From assembly GCA_013141435.1 (NCBI GenBank), contig JABFQZ010000003.1:1-64000 (forward strand): 64,000 bases of DNA, read 5' to 3'. The notes beneath the pieces are model-generated. The model did no database searches, was not told the origin of the DNA, and worked only from the letters and a program-made list of their open reading frames with translations. The stretch's first letter is position 1, and every line of letters starts with the position of its first letter. Shown piece after piece: positions 37,053 through 45,971 of this stretch. The position numbers and the translations under genes were made by a program. This stretch comes from Ferruginibacter sp. (GTDB taxonomy: Bacteria > Bacteroidota > Bacteroidia > Chitinophagales > Chitinophagaceae).

Positions 37053-37838
37053 ATGCAGCAATTAATAGTTGTAAAAATTGGAGGGAATATTATTGATGAT
37101 GCTGTAGCATTGGAAAGTTTTATAGAAAAATTTGCAGCAATTGATGCGCCTAAAATATTGATACATGGCGGTGGAAAGTTGGCAACAGAAATGGCTACAA
37201 CTTTGCATATTCCACAGCAGATGATTGAGGGAAGACGCATTACCGATGAAGCAACATTGAAAATTGTTACGATGGTTTATGCAGGATTTATTAATAAAAA
37301 CTTAGTAGCAAAATTGCATGCAAAAACTTGTAACGCAATAGGGTTGTGTGGTGCAGATGCAAATATCATTTTAGCAAAAAAAAGAACCACAAAAGAAATT
37401 GATTATGGTTTTGTAGGCGATGTAATAGCAGATGGAATTAATGTTAATTTTTTAAAACTATTATTGGAAAACAATACAACTCCAATTATAGCGCCACTTA
37501 CACACAATGGCAATGGGCAATTATTAAATACCAATGCAGATACCATTGCAAATGAAATAGCAAAAGCTATGTCGACTCATTATCAAGTACAACTTATTTA
37601 TTGTTTCGATAAAAAAGGCGTTTTACAAAATATAGCTGACGAAAATTCAGTAATAAAACTGATTACAAAAGAAAATATTGAAACTTTAAAAGCGAATAAA
37701 ACAATACATGAAGGTATGATACCAAAAATAGATAACGCACTACAAGCTGTGGCTAGCGGAGTGTATAAAGTAGTACTTGGGCATGCATTAGATTTGAATA
37801 AGATTATGAAAGGCGAAGCTGGAACGGTAATTAAATAG
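37053..37838 (+). CDS. argB: N-acylglutamate kinase
   Basis: A 261-residue amino-acid kinase that phosphorylates N-acylglutamate with ATP. The N-terminal VVKIGGNIID (~5-14) and LIHGGGKLATEMA (~36-48) bind nucleotide and phosphate, and GMIPKIDNALQAV near 224 is the conserved C-terminal kinase motif. The GRRITDEATLKIV stretch binds substrate. Length is normal. Its start follows the argF' stop by a single base. Confidence 0.94.
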   Translation: MQQLIVVKIGGNIIDDAVALESFIEKFAAIDAPKILIHGGGKLATEMATTLHIPQQMIEGRRITDEATLKIVTMVYAGFINKNLVAKLHAKTCNAIGLCGADANIILAKKRTTKEIDYGFVGDVIADGINVNFLKLLLENNTTPIIAPLTHNGNGQLLNTNADTIANEIAKAMSTHYQVQLIYCFDKKGVLQNIADENSVIKLITKENIETLKANKTIHEGMIPKIDNALQAVASGVYKVVLGHALDLNKIMKGEAGTVIK

Positions 37839-37910
37839 TCTTTGTTACGGTAAATTGTTGTAGATGTAAATAATATAAATCGTAAATTTGAAAGTATAAA
37901 AATGTTTTTT

Positions 37911-38108
37911 ATGAGTATAGCAGAATTGAAATTAGTAGCCATAAATGAAATAAGTAAACTTGAAAGTGAAAATGCTTTAAAAGAGATTTTGGAGCATATT
38001 GCAAAAATGAATGAAGAAGTTGGACAAACAAAGCCATTAAATCTTTTTCAGCATTACGACAAAATAAAAAAGGAGTATGGAAATACACTTCAAAAACTTG
38101 CACAATGA
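37911..38108 (+). CDS. Putative antitoxin paired with Doc
   Basis: A 65-residue protein from the ATG at 37911 (an in-frame ATG at 37902 is less likely). It is largely helical and charged, starting MSIAELKLVAINEISKLE, with a basic C-terminal part FQHYDKIKKEYGNTL. Short proteins with this N-terminal pattern commonly precede toxin genes in Bacteroidota. Its stop overlaps the Doc start by 4 bp (ATGA), the usual antitoxin-toxin coupling. I see no Phd/YefM DNA-binding domain, so the antitoxin call rests on context. Confidence 0.6.
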   Translation: MSIAELKLVAINEISKLESENALKEILEHIAKMNEEVGQTKPLNLFQHYDKIKKEYGNTLQKLAQ

Positions 38109-38482
38109 TTTTAATAAATGATATATTGAAATTGCATGAAGCATCTATTGATGATTTTGGAGGTGCAAAAGGTGTAAGAGATTTAGGACATTTAGAAAGT
38201 GCAATTGCTAGACCATTCCAAACCTTTGGTGGAGAAAATCTATATAAAACTGCTTATGAAATGGCTGCAGCTTTGGGAGAAAGTTTAATTATTAATCATC
38301 CTTTTATGGATGGTAATAAAAGAACTGGGTTACTGGGTATTTTGTCATTATTATTCGAAAATAATTTACTATTAAAAGCTACTGAAGAAGAAACTTATGA
38401 CCTTACCATAAAAATATCTACTGGCGAAATTAAATTTGAAGAAATTGTAATTTGGCTTAAAAATAATACCACAGCTACTTAG
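38105..38482 (+). CDS. doc: Death-on-curing (Doc/Fic) family toxin
   Basis: A 125-residue Fic-fold protein. The active-site loop HPFMDGNKRTG (His65 onward) is the Fic/Doc motif; Doc kinases phosphorylate elongation factor Tu, and Fic proteins AMPylate. The helix GVRDLGHLESAIARPFQTFGGENLY before it is typical of Doc rather than long Fic proteins. It is preceded by an overlapping small antitoxin-like gene and followed 12 bp later by argE, so the pair lies inside the arginine operon. Active-site residues look intact, so it is probably functional. Confidence 0.85.
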   Translation: MILINDILKLHEASIDDFGGAKGVRDLGHLESAIARPFQTFGGENLYKTAYEMAAALGESLIINHPFMDGNKRTGLLGILSLLFENNLLLKATEEETYDLTIKISTGEIKFEEIVIWLKNNTTAT

Positions 38483-38494
38483 TTGTTAACTTAA

Positions 38495-39559
38495 ATGAAT
38501 AAAATATCTACACTTACCAAAGAAGCCATTGTACTTTTACAAAGTTTAGTACAAACGCCTTCATTGAGCAAACATGAAAATGAAACAGCTGTTATTTTAA
38601 AAAATTATTTGGAAAAGTATTGTATCAATGTTCAAACTTTGCAAAATAATATTTGGGTAAAAAATAAACATTTTGATATCAGTAAACCTACCATACTTTT
38701 AAACAGCCATCATGATACAGTACCAGCAAACAAAGCATATACCAGAAACCCTTTAGATGCTGTAATTGAAGATGGAAAACTTTTTGGACTTGGGAGCAAT
38801 GATGCCGGAGGTTGTTTGGTAAGTTTATTGGCTACATTTTTATATTTCTACGAAAATGAAAATTTACAATACAATATAATATTTGCAGCATCTGCCGAAG
38901 AAGAAATTTCTGGTACAAATGGTATTGAACTTATGTACCCACAATTGGGGATAATAGATGCTGCCATTGTAGGCGAACCTACACTTATGCAAATGGCCAT
39001 TGCCGAAAAAGGATTATTGGTTATTGATTGTACCATAAAAGGCAAAGCTGGCCATGCAGCAAGAGAAGAAGGAGAAAATGCCATTTACAAAGCAATGAAA
39101 ACTATAGAGTGGTTTAAAAATTATCAGTTTGAAAAAATATCGGAAACACTTGGCCCAATAAAAATGAGTGTAACCATTATTAATGCAGGAATGCAACATA
39201 ATATGGTGCCCGATGTTTGTAATTTTACAGTAGACATTCGCATAAATGAATTATATACGCATAACGAAATTTTAAAAATAATTAAGGATAATATCGAAGC
39301 CGAAATTGTGCCAAGAAGTATGCGTATGAAATCTTCTAGCATTGCGGTTGCTCATCCTTTAGTACAATCGGGTATTAGACTTGGAAGGACAATGTATGGC
39401 TCTCCTACAACTTCCGACAAGGCTTTGATGAATTGCCCATCATTAAAAATGGGACCAGGCGATAGTGCAAGAAGCCACAGTGCCAATGAATTTATTTATG
39501 TAAAAGAAATAGAAGAAGGCATAGATTTATACATTAAATTATTAGAAAATATTTTATGA
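38495..39559 (+). CDS. argE: M20 family N-acyl-amino-acid deacylase (ArgE-like)
   Basis: A 354-residue zinc metallohydrolase. LLNSHHDTVPA near 68-78 carries the first metal His and the catalytic Asp; ASAEEEISGTNG near 129-140 has the catalytic Glu pair, and the Asp of the family's middle motif lies in GLGSNDAGG near 97. It is expected to remove the acyl group from N-acylcitrulline or N-acylornithine, the step after ArgF'. Its position before argH supports this. The argH start overlaps its stop by 4 bp. DapE-type hydrolases are related, but context favours ArgE. Confidence 0.88.
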   Translation: MNKISTLTKEAIVLLQSLVQTPSLSKHENETAVILKNYLEKYCINVQTLQNNIWVKNKHFDISKPTILLNSHHDTVPANKAYTRNPLDAVIEDGKLFGLGSNDAGGCLVSLLATFLYFYENENLQYNIIFAASAEEEISGTNGIELMYPQLGIIDAAIVGEPTLMQMAIAEKGLLVIDCTIKGKAGHAAREEGENAIYKAMKTIEWFKNYQFEKISETLGPIKMSVTIINAGMQHNMVPDVCNFTVDIRINELYTHNEILKIIKDNIEAEIVPRSMRMKSSSIAVAHPLVQSGIRLGRTMYGSPTTSDKALMNCPSLKMGPGDSARSHSANEFIYVKEIEEGIDLYIKLLENIL

Positions 39560-40863
39560 AACTTTGGAACAAAGACAAAACAACACTATCAGATGCTATT
39601 GAAAAATTTACAGTAGGCAACGATAAAATATTTGATGTACAATTAGCTTTATACGATGTAATTGGGAGTATTGCACATGCAAGAATGTTGTATGCTATTG
39701 ATATTTTTACTGAAGAAGAATTTGATAAAGTAATTACAGGGCTTGATAAAATTTATGAAATAATTGAAAAAGGAAATTTTATAATAGAAGAAAATGTAGA
39801 AGATGTGCATTCGCAAATAGAAATAATGTTGACAAACATGATAGGCGATGCAGGAAAAAAAATACATACAGGCCGAAGTAGAAACGACCAAGTAGCTACA
39901 GATATAAAATTATTTTTGAAATTTGAAATTTTGGAAATTAAAGAACTTGCCAGACATTTTTTTGCAGATTTAATAGAGTTAAGTAATAAGTATAGCGAAG
40001 TGTTAATGCCAGGTTACACACACTTTCAAATAGCTATGCCTTCATCTTTTGGGTTATGGTTTTCTTCATTTGCCGAAAGTTTGGTAGATGATTTTGAAAT
40101 ATTATTAGCCGCATATAATATTACAAATAAAAATCCACTTGGCTCTGGAGCTGGCTATGGTTCTGCTTTTGAACTTAAAAGAACTTTAACCACAAAAACT
40201 TTAAAATTTAAAACATTAAACTACAATTCTATTTATGCACAAACTACAAGAGGCAAAACAGAAAAAATTGTAGCCATGGCAATAAGTAGTATGGCAGCTA
40301 CATTAAATAAATTATGTGCCGATGTATGTTTGTATGTAAACCAAAATCATGGTTTTATCTCTTTTCCCGAAGAGGTTACAACTGGCAGCAGCATAATGCC
40401 ACATAAAAAAAATCCAGATGTGTTTGAATTGGTACGTTCCAAAACAAACATTATTCAAAGCACACCAAATACCTTAGCCATGCTGCTTACCAATATGCCT
40501 ACAGGTTATCATAGAGATGTACAGCTTACCAAAGAAATTTTGTTTCCACAACTAAACGCATTAAAAGATTGTTTACAAATTTTACGTTTGGTTTTGCCAC
40601 AAATAAAAGTAAACAATACCATTTTGACAGACGAAAAATACAAATATATTTTTAGTGTAGAAGCAGTAAACGATTTAGTAAAAAATGGAGTGCCATTTAG
40701 AGATGCTTATAAACAAGTAGGTAATAGTATTGATAACAATACTTTTTCGTACGATGCAAACAAAGCCTTAGAGCATTCACATGAGGGAAGTTTGGGCAAT
40801 TTATGTTTGACAGAAATATTGCAAGAAATGAAAAATATTTGCGAAAAGTTTGAGTCCGATTAA
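39556..40863 (+). CDS. argH: Argininosuccinate lyase
   Basis: A 435-residue enzyme of the fumarase/aspartase superfamily that cleaves argininosuccinate to arginine and fumarate, the last step of the pathway. IHTGRSRNDQVATD near 107-120, TRGKTEKIVAMAIS near 234 and the superfamily signature GSSIMPHKKNPD from ~277 are present. Translationally coupled to argE. It closes the arg operon; the following gene has its own promoter. Confidence 0.95.
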   Translation: MKLWNKDKTTLSDAIEKFTVGNDKIFDVQLALYDVIGSIAHARMLYAIDIFTEEEFDKVITGLDKIYEIIEKGNFIIEENVEDVHSQIEIMLTNMIGDAGKKIHTGRSRNDQVATDIKLFLKFEILEIKELARHFFADLIELSNKYSEVLMPGYTHFQIAMPSSFGLWFSSFAESLVDDFEILLAAYNITNKNPLGSGAGYGSAFELKRTLTTKTLKFKTLNYNSIYAQTTRGKTEKIVAMAISSMAATLNKLCADVCLYVNQNHGFISFPEEVTTGSSIMPHKKNPDVFELVRSKTNIIQSTPNTLAMLLTNMPTGYHRDVQLTKEILFPQLNALKDCLQILRLVLPQIKVNNTILTDEKYKYIFSVEAVNDLVKNGVPFRDAYKQVGNSIDNNTFSYDANKALEHSHEGSLGNLCLTEILQEMKNICEKFESD

Positions 40864-40902
40864 TATTTATAAATTAGATGCCCTAAAACCAACACTATTA
40901 AA

Positions 40903-40910
40903 TATATTTG
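40903..40910 (+). promoter_or_regulatory. -7 box of the arginine decarboxylase gene
   Basis: TATATTTG, exact TAnnTTTG, followed by CACTGC. The predicted start near 40917 gives a ~30-nt leader. It shows that the decarboxylase can be expressed apart from the arg operon. Confidence 0.7.
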
Positions 40911-40948
40911 CACTGCAATTTTGAAAAAACCTTTAGTATTTTTTATAC

Positions 40949-42379
40949 ATGAATAATACCTACGATAGTTTAGTACAACAAACTTTTAATTTTCCGCAAG
41001 ATGGGTTTAAACTTGTAGATAACCATTTGCAATATAACGATGTTGATATTAAAGCTTTAATAGATAAGTATGGTACACCATTAAAATTATCTTATTTACC
41101 TAAAATTGGTATGCAAATAAATAGAGCAAAAACTATGTTTGCCAATGCCTTTAAAAAGCATAAATACGAAGGTGCATATAATTATTGTTACTGTACAAAA
41201 AGTTCGCACTTTAGTTTTGTAGTAGAAGAAGCTTTAAAACACAATATACATTTAGAAACTTCGTATGCGTATGATATCGACATCATAAATGCTTTGTATA
41301 AAAAAAGAAAAATTACAAAAGATATAAATATTATTTGCAACGGTTTCAAACAAAAAAATTATACTAGCCGTATTGCAAAATTAATAAACGATGGGTTTAA
41401 AAACGTAATACCAGTATTAGATAATAAAGAGGAACTCAACATGTACAAGCGCAACATACGTACAGGAAAACCTTTCCAGTTAGGCATTCGTATTGCAGCA
41501 GAAGAAGAACCTAGTTTTCCTTTTTATACTAGTCGCTTGGGTATGAAGGCAAAAGATGTACTTGGTTTTTATGTAGATGAAATAGAAGGTTACGAAGACA
41601 AGTTTCAATTAAAAATGTTGCACATTTTTTTAAATAAAGGCATAAAAGATGATATTTATTATTGGAGCGAATTGCAAAAAAGTATAACACTATATTGCCA
41701 GTTAAAAAAGATTTGTCCAGAGTTAGATTCTATAAATATTGGCGGTGGTTTCCCTATAAAACATTCTCTTGGGTTCGATTACGATTATCAATTTATGATA
41801 AACGAAATTGTAGGCAATATTAAAACGGCTTGTAAAAAAGCCAAAGTACAAATGCCAAATATATATACAGAGTTTGGCAGCTTTACAGTAGGAGAGAGCA
41901 TGGCTCATATTTATAGTGTAATTGGCGAAAAAGTACAAAATGATAGAGAAACTTGGTACATGATAGATTCTTCTTTTATTACAACCTTACCCGATACTTG
42001 GGGCATAGGCGAAAAGTTTTTGATGCTACCAATTAACAAATGGAAAAACGAATATCAAAGAGTAGTACTAGGAGGCATTACCTGCGATGGGCATGATTAC
42101 TACGACTCCGAAGAACATATTAACGAAGTATTTTTGCCTAAAGTAAAAACTATAGATGAGAATAATTTGGAAAGTAATAAAGAACCATTGTATGTTGGCT
42201 TTTTTCATACTGGCGCATATCAAGATCAAATAAGCGGATATGGCGGTATCAAACATTGCTTAATACCATCTCCAAAACATATTATTATAGAAAGAGATAA
42301 AAATGGTAAACTAATAGAGTGGGTGTATGCAAAAGAACAAACATCGGCTAGTATGTTGAAAATTTTGGGGTACATGTAA
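40949..42379 (+). CDS. speA: Arginine decarboxylase (fold type III, PLP)
   Basis: A 476-residue PLP-dependent decarboxylase of the alanine-racemase fold, making agmatine from arginine for polyamine synthesis. Lys84 in CYCTKSSHF is the Schiff-base lysine. IGGGFPI near 268 is the PLP phosphate loop, and GITCDGHDYYDSE near 375 holds the substrate-side Cys-Asp pair across the dimer. It is shorter than E. coli SpeA (658) and lacks its inserted domains, like other Bacteroidota members. It follows argH, so its substrate is supplied next door; an agmatine deiminase lies at 14017. The transcript ends in a long perfect hairpin that includes the stop codon. Confidence 0.88.
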   Translation: MNNTYDSLVQQTFNFPQDGFKLVDNHLQYNDVDIKALIDKYGTPLKLSYLPKIGMQINRAKTMFANAFKKHKYEGAYNYCYCTKSSHFSFVVEEALKHNIHLETSYAYDIDIINALYKKRKITKDINIICNGFKQKNYTSRIAKLINDGFKNVIPVLDNKEELNMYKRNIRTGKPFQLGIRIAAEEEPSFPFYTSRLGMKAKDVLGFYVDEIEGYEDKFQLKMLHIFLNKGIKDDIYYWSELQKSITLYCQLKKICPELDSINIGGGFPIKHSLGFDYDYQFMINEIVGNIKTACKKAKVQMPNIYTEFGSFTVGESMAHIYSVIGEKVQNDRETWYMIDSSFITTLPDTWGIGEKFLMLPINKWKNEYQRVVLGGITCDGHDYYDSEEHINEVFLPKVKTIDENNLESNKEPLYVGFFHTGAYQDQISGYGGIKHCLIPSPKHIIIERDKNGKLIEWVYAKEQTSASMLKILGYM

Positions 42380-42412
42380 AAAAGTATAATTTTTTACATG
42401 TACTTCTTTTTT
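42370..42412 (+). terminator. Terminator overlapping the arginine decarboxylase stop codon
   Basis: Perfect 14-bp stem GTACATGTAAAAAA (42370-42383) / TTTTTTACATGTAC (42390-42403), loop GTATAA, followed by a C-interrupted T run. The left arm contains the last codons and TAA stop, so a terminating ribosome would cover it. Confidence 0.8.
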
Positions 42413-42449
42413 AAAATTTCAATATTATATTCATTAAAAAAAATACCAA

Positions 42450-43562
42450 TCAACGGTTACTTTTTTTACCTAAAAATCTTATTGCTCCACTTTTTTTAAG
42501 ATCAGATGTGATACGTACTTCATACCTTTTAGTACCATCTGTCACAATCATAAGAGCAGTATTAGGAGGTATTGTGCCAAGGTTATCGGCATACATTATT
42601 AGTTCATTTATATTGTCATTTTCTACCTCTATATCTAAAGTTATTGGCTTTGTAGTTAGTATTTTATGAGCTAGCAATACTTTGCCATTGTAAAATAACG
42701 AAACACTATCGCCATCTACCTCTCCATTATCGTATAATTCTATTTTTATAGTAGTATTTTCAACCTCTACCGTTTTTAAGATTTCGTTAGTCCTTTTTTC
42801 AAAACCTGTGGGAACAGTGTGTTCCAAAGAAGCGCTTACTTTATTTGGTATTTTTTTTGCGGTTGATGTATCATTTTTTGCAACTACAATTGGTAGTTTT
42901 GGTTTAGTTTTTGCAATGTCATTTGTAGCCTTCTTTGTAGGTAATTTTGAAGAAACTGTAACTGCTTTTTTGGGTAATGACTTTTTATTTTGAGCTATAG
43001 TATTCGCTTTATTTTTTTCTTTAACCAATTCGCCAATTTGCCTTTCGGGTGAGCCAGTTTTTTTTGTACCCGAATTCATTTTTTTTGCTAATGCAGATAT
43101 TTCAGTTAATTGTCTTTTTGCCAATAGTGTAGTACCAAAGCCCGTATTAGTTTTATCTTGCCCAGGAGCAGCTACCCAATTGCCTTCTAAAAATTCATTT
43201 CCCTTTTCTTTATGCCAAGTAAGTTTGTGCAATTGAAAACTGTTGTTAATATTGTTTGGTACATTAGTTTTTGTGCGTTCGGTTTCAGTAATTTCTATGT
43301 AATTTTTTATACTATTTATTTTTCCTACAAGTTTACAAATGGTGTAATATTTTTTTCCTCCATCGGTAAAATAGGTGTACGAAAAACCAGAAACAAATGT
43401 ACCTTTTACATCTAAATCTATTACATAATCGCAGGTATTACTACCCCAAGATATTATGGCACTATTATCTACAAATTCGCCTTTCCATTGTCCAGTAAAA
43501 TTTTGAGAAAAACAAATACTTGTAAAAAATAAAATTAAATTAGTAACTAAAATTTTCTTCAT
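42450..43562 (-). CDS. Secreted protein of unknown function with low-complexity linker
   Basis: A 370-residue exported protein: signal peptide 1-20, an N-terminal beta-rich domain (NFTGQWKGEFVDNS onward, to ~150), a Lys/Thr/Pro-rich linker (~150-245), and a C-terminal domain with IELYDNGEVDGDSVSLFYNGK and GAIRFLGKK, a beta-sandwich pattern found in many Bacteroidota surface proteins. No enzyme motif is seen. I chose the ATG at 43562 over the one at 43574 because a -7 box at 43580-43587 puts the transcript start at about 43573, and because MKKILVTN is a better signal-peptide start. Confidence 0.7.
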   Translation of the reverse strand: MKKILVTNLILFFTSICFSQNFTGQWKGEFVDNSAIISWGSNTCDYVIDLDVKGTFVSGFSYTYFTDGGKKYYTICKLVGKINSIKNYIEITETERTKTNVPNNINNSFQLHKLTWHKEKGNEFLEGNWVAAPGQDKTNTGFGTTLLAKRQLTEISALAKKMNSGTKKTGSPERQIGELVKEKNKANTIAQNKKSLPKKAVTVSSKLPTKKATNDIAKTKPKLPIVVAKNDTSTAKKIPNKVSASLEHTVPTGFEKRTNEILKTVEVENTTIKIELYDNGEVDGDSVSLFYNGKVLLAHKILTTKPITLDIEVENDNINELIMYADNLGTIPPNTALMIVTDGTKRYEVRITSDLKKSGAIRFLGKKSNR

Positions 43563-43579
43563 TGTAAAACTCATTTTTG

Positions 43580-43587
43580 CAAAATTA
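43580..43587 (-). promoter_or_regulatory. -7 box of the 42450 gene
   Basis: Minus-strand TAATTTTG is an exact TAnnTTTG box followed by CAAAAATG. It implies initiation at about 43573 and so favours the downstream ATG at 43562. It is divergent to the thrS promoter 55 bp away. Confidence 0.6.
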
Positions 43588-43642
43588 TATCTTAAAAGTA
43601 CATATTCATATTATTTGCTTTTATAAATAGCAAATACTTCGT

Positions 43643-43650
43643 TAAATTTG
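43643..43650 (+). promoter_or_regulatory. -7 box of thrS
   Basis: TAAATTTG, exact TAnnTTTG, followed by CTGTTC, gives a ~22-nt leader. An AGGAG at 43667-43671, 7 bp before the ATG, is one of the few good Shine-Dalgarno sites in the window. Confidence 0.7.
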
Positions 43651-43678
43651 CTGTTCACAAAGTATTAGGAGATAAAAA

Positions 43679-45607
43679 ATGATAAAAATTACATTGCCCG
43701 ATGGTTCGGTAAGAGATTACAACAAAGGCACAAGTGCTATGGACGTAGCAAAATCTATAAGCGAAGGGCTAGCTCGTAAAGTATTAGCAGCAAGCATTAA
43801 TGGTGAAGTATGGGATGCTAGCCGTGCTATAAACGAAGACGCTTCTTTAAAATTATTAACTTGGGACGATGCTGATGCTAAGGCAACATTTCGTCATTCT
43901 ACAGCACATTTAATGGCAGAAGCAGTACAATCTATTTATCCTAATGTAAAATTTTGGGTAGGTCCAGCTGTAGATTCTGGGTTTTATTACGATATGGATT
44001 TGGGCAACGATGTACTTACCGAAGAAGGATTACATGTAGTAGAAAAGAAAATGGTGGAGCTTGCAAAAAAGAATAGCACTTTTCAAAGAAAAGAAATAAG
44101 CAAAGCTGATGCTGTACAATATTTTACCGAAAAAGGCGATGAGTACAAATTAGATTTACTTAGCAACTTAGAAGATGGTAGCATTACATTATACACTCAA
44201 GGCGATTTTACAGATTTGTGTCGTGGCCCACATATACCCAACACATCATTCATAAAAGCAATAAAGTTAAATAGTGTATCTGGGGCATTTTGGAAAGGCG
44301 ATGAAAAAAACAAACAACTTACCCGAGTATATGGTATTTCATTTCCCAATCAAAAAGAATTAGACGAACATATTTTAATGCTTGAAGAAGCAAAAAAAAG
44401 AGACCATCGTAAACTAGGGAAAGAACTTGGTATTTATACTATGGATGATGATATTGGGCAAGGTTTAGTTTTATGGATGCCTAATGGAACTGTAATAATT
44501 GAAGAACTAGAAAAACTTGCCAAAGAAACTGAAAATGCAGCTGGTTACAAACGAGTAGTTACACCACATATAGCTAAAGAAAACTTGTATTTAACTAGTG
44601 GCCATTTGCCTTACTATGCCGATAGTATGTATCCTCCAATGGAACTTGATGGTACAAAATATTATTTAAAAGCAATGAACTGTCCACATCATCACAAAAT
44701 ATTTGATGCTGAGCCAAAAAGCTACAAGGACTTACCATACCGCATTGCAGAGTATGGAACTTGTTATAGATATGAGCAAAGTGGGGAATTATTTGGCCTA
44801 ATGCGTGTACGTTGCTTGCACATGAACGATGCACATATTTATTGCAGCAAAGAGCAATTTGCACAAGAATTTAAAGCTGTAAACGATATGTATCTTAAAT
44901 ATTTTAAAATATTTGGGATAGAAAAATATGTAATGCGTTTGAGCTTGCACGACCCAGCAAAACTTGGCGAAAAATATGTAAACGAACCAGAGCTATGGTT
45001 AGAAACAGAAGAGTTGGTACGTAGTGTTTTAATCGAAAATAACATACCTTATGTAGAAGTAAAAGGTGAGGGTGCATTTTATGGTCCAAAAATTGATGTA
45101 CAAATATGGAGTGTAATTGGGAGAGAATTTACTTTAGCTACCAACCAAGTTGACTTTGCTCAAAGTCGTAGTTTCAAATTGTCGTTTACAAATAAAGATA
45201 ATGAACCCGAAATACCATTAATTATTCACAGAGCACCTTTGGGTACACATGAGCGTTTTATTGGTTTCTTGTTAGAGCATTATGCTGGCAAATTGCCAAC
45301 ATGGCTTGCTCCTTTGCAAGTAAAAATATTGCCAATAAGCGATAAATTTATGGAATATGGAGAAGCAGTTTTACAAAAATTAAAAACAGCCGGAGTACGA
45401 GCCGAAATAGACGATAGAAACGAAAAAATAGGTAAAAAAATTAGAGATACCGAAATAGCTAAAGTGCCTTATATGCTTGTTTTTGGCGAAAAAGAAATAG
45501 CAGACAATGCTGTAGCAGTTCGTAAACAAGGCAAAGGCGATCAGGGTGTAGTAAATTTAGATGAATTTATTAAAAATATAACCCACGAAATACTAAATAG
45601 AGAATAA
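43679..45607 (+). CDS. thrS: Threonyl-tRNA synthetase
   Basis: A 642-residue class II aminoacyl-tRNA synthetase. The TGS domain covers 1-62, and the N2 editing domain follows (HSTAHLMAEAVQSIYP near 77, with the His-x3-His of Thr/Ser editing). The catalytic core has motif 2 (CYRYEQSGELFGLMRVR near 362) with the zinc-ligand Cys in KAMNCPHHH (~331-339), and motif 3 is HRAPLGTHERFIGFLLEH near 520. The anticodon-binding domain is ~540-640. Full length. infC lies downstream, as in many bacteria, separated here by a broken small gene. Confidence 0.97.
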   Translation: MIKITLPDGSVRDYNKGTSAMDVAKSISEGLARKVLAASINGEVWDASRAINEDASLKLLTWDDADAKATFRHSTAHLMAEAVQSIYPNVKFWVGPAVDSGFYYDMDLGNDVLTEEGLHVVEKKMVELAKKNSTFQRKEISKADAVQYFTEKGDEYKLDLLSNLEDGSITLYTQGDFTDLCRGPHIPNTSFIKAIKLNSVSGAFWKGDEKNKQLTRVYGISFPNQKELDEHILMLEEAKKRDHRKLGKELGIYTMDDDIGQGLVLWMPNGTVIIEELEKLAKETENAAGYKRVVTPHIAKENLYLTSGHLPYYADSMYPPMELDGTKYYLKAMNCPHHHKIFDAEPKSYKDLPYRIAEYGTCYRYEQSGELFGLMRVRCLHMNDAHIYCSKEQFAQEFKAVNDMYLKYFKIFGIEKYVMRLSLHDPAKLGEKYVNEPELWLETEELVRSVLIENNIPYVEVKGEGAFYGPKIDVQIWSVIGREFTLATNQVDFAQSRSFKLSFTNKDNEPEIPLIIHRAPLGTHERFIGFLLEHYAGKLPTWLAPLQVKILPISDKFMEYGEAVLQKLKTAGVRAEIDDRNEKIGKKIRDTEIAKVPYMLVFGEKEIADNAVAVRKQGKGDQGVVNLDEFIKNITHEILNRE

Positions 45608-45627
45608 TTATTGTATTTTTGAAAATA

Positions 45628-45920
45628 ATGACAGCAACAAAATCTTTCAAAATATATGAAATTTTGCATCGTCATTTCAAAAACGAAGCTGATGCAAAAG
45701 TTGTAGTCCAAGAAATTGAAATAATTATTGATAATAAATTTGAGAAAGAAAAGAATTATTTATCCCTAAAGAAGATATATCTTTATTGAGACAAGATTTA
45801 TTGAAATTTCAAGTTGAAATGGAGAAAAGATTTTATAATAATATTCTTTGGGTTATAGGTTCAGGCATTACAACTGTTGGGCTTATTTTCATATTGATTA
45901 AATTATTTTTGAATAAATAA
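45628..45920 (+). pseudogene. Frameshifted small coiled-coil membrane protein
   Basis: The ATG at 45628 opens a frame of 53 codons (MTATKSFKIYEILHRHFKNE...) ending at TGA 45787-45789. Reading continues sensibly in the -1 frame from about 45765 (KEDISLLRQDLLKFQVEMEKRF, then a transmembrane helix WVIGSGITTVGLIFILIKLF) to TAA at 45918-45920. Together the two parts make a ~97-residue protein of the kind with an amphipathic coiled coil (CCDC90/DUF1640-like) and a C-terminal membrane anchor. The join, TATCCCTAAAG, is not a canonical -1 slippery heptamer, so a one-base change (or sequencing error) is more likely than programmed frameshifting. Confidence 0.6.
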
Positions 45921-45971
45921 AATAAAAATTGTTTTTATAATTAAAACAACATTGTAAATTAAAATAAATTA

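Noticed and set aside
45760..45775. Programmed -1 frameshift in the coiled-coil gene
   Set aside because: There is no X XXY YYZ heptamer in the right frame and no evident downstream stimulatory hairpin; a mutation or read error is simpler.
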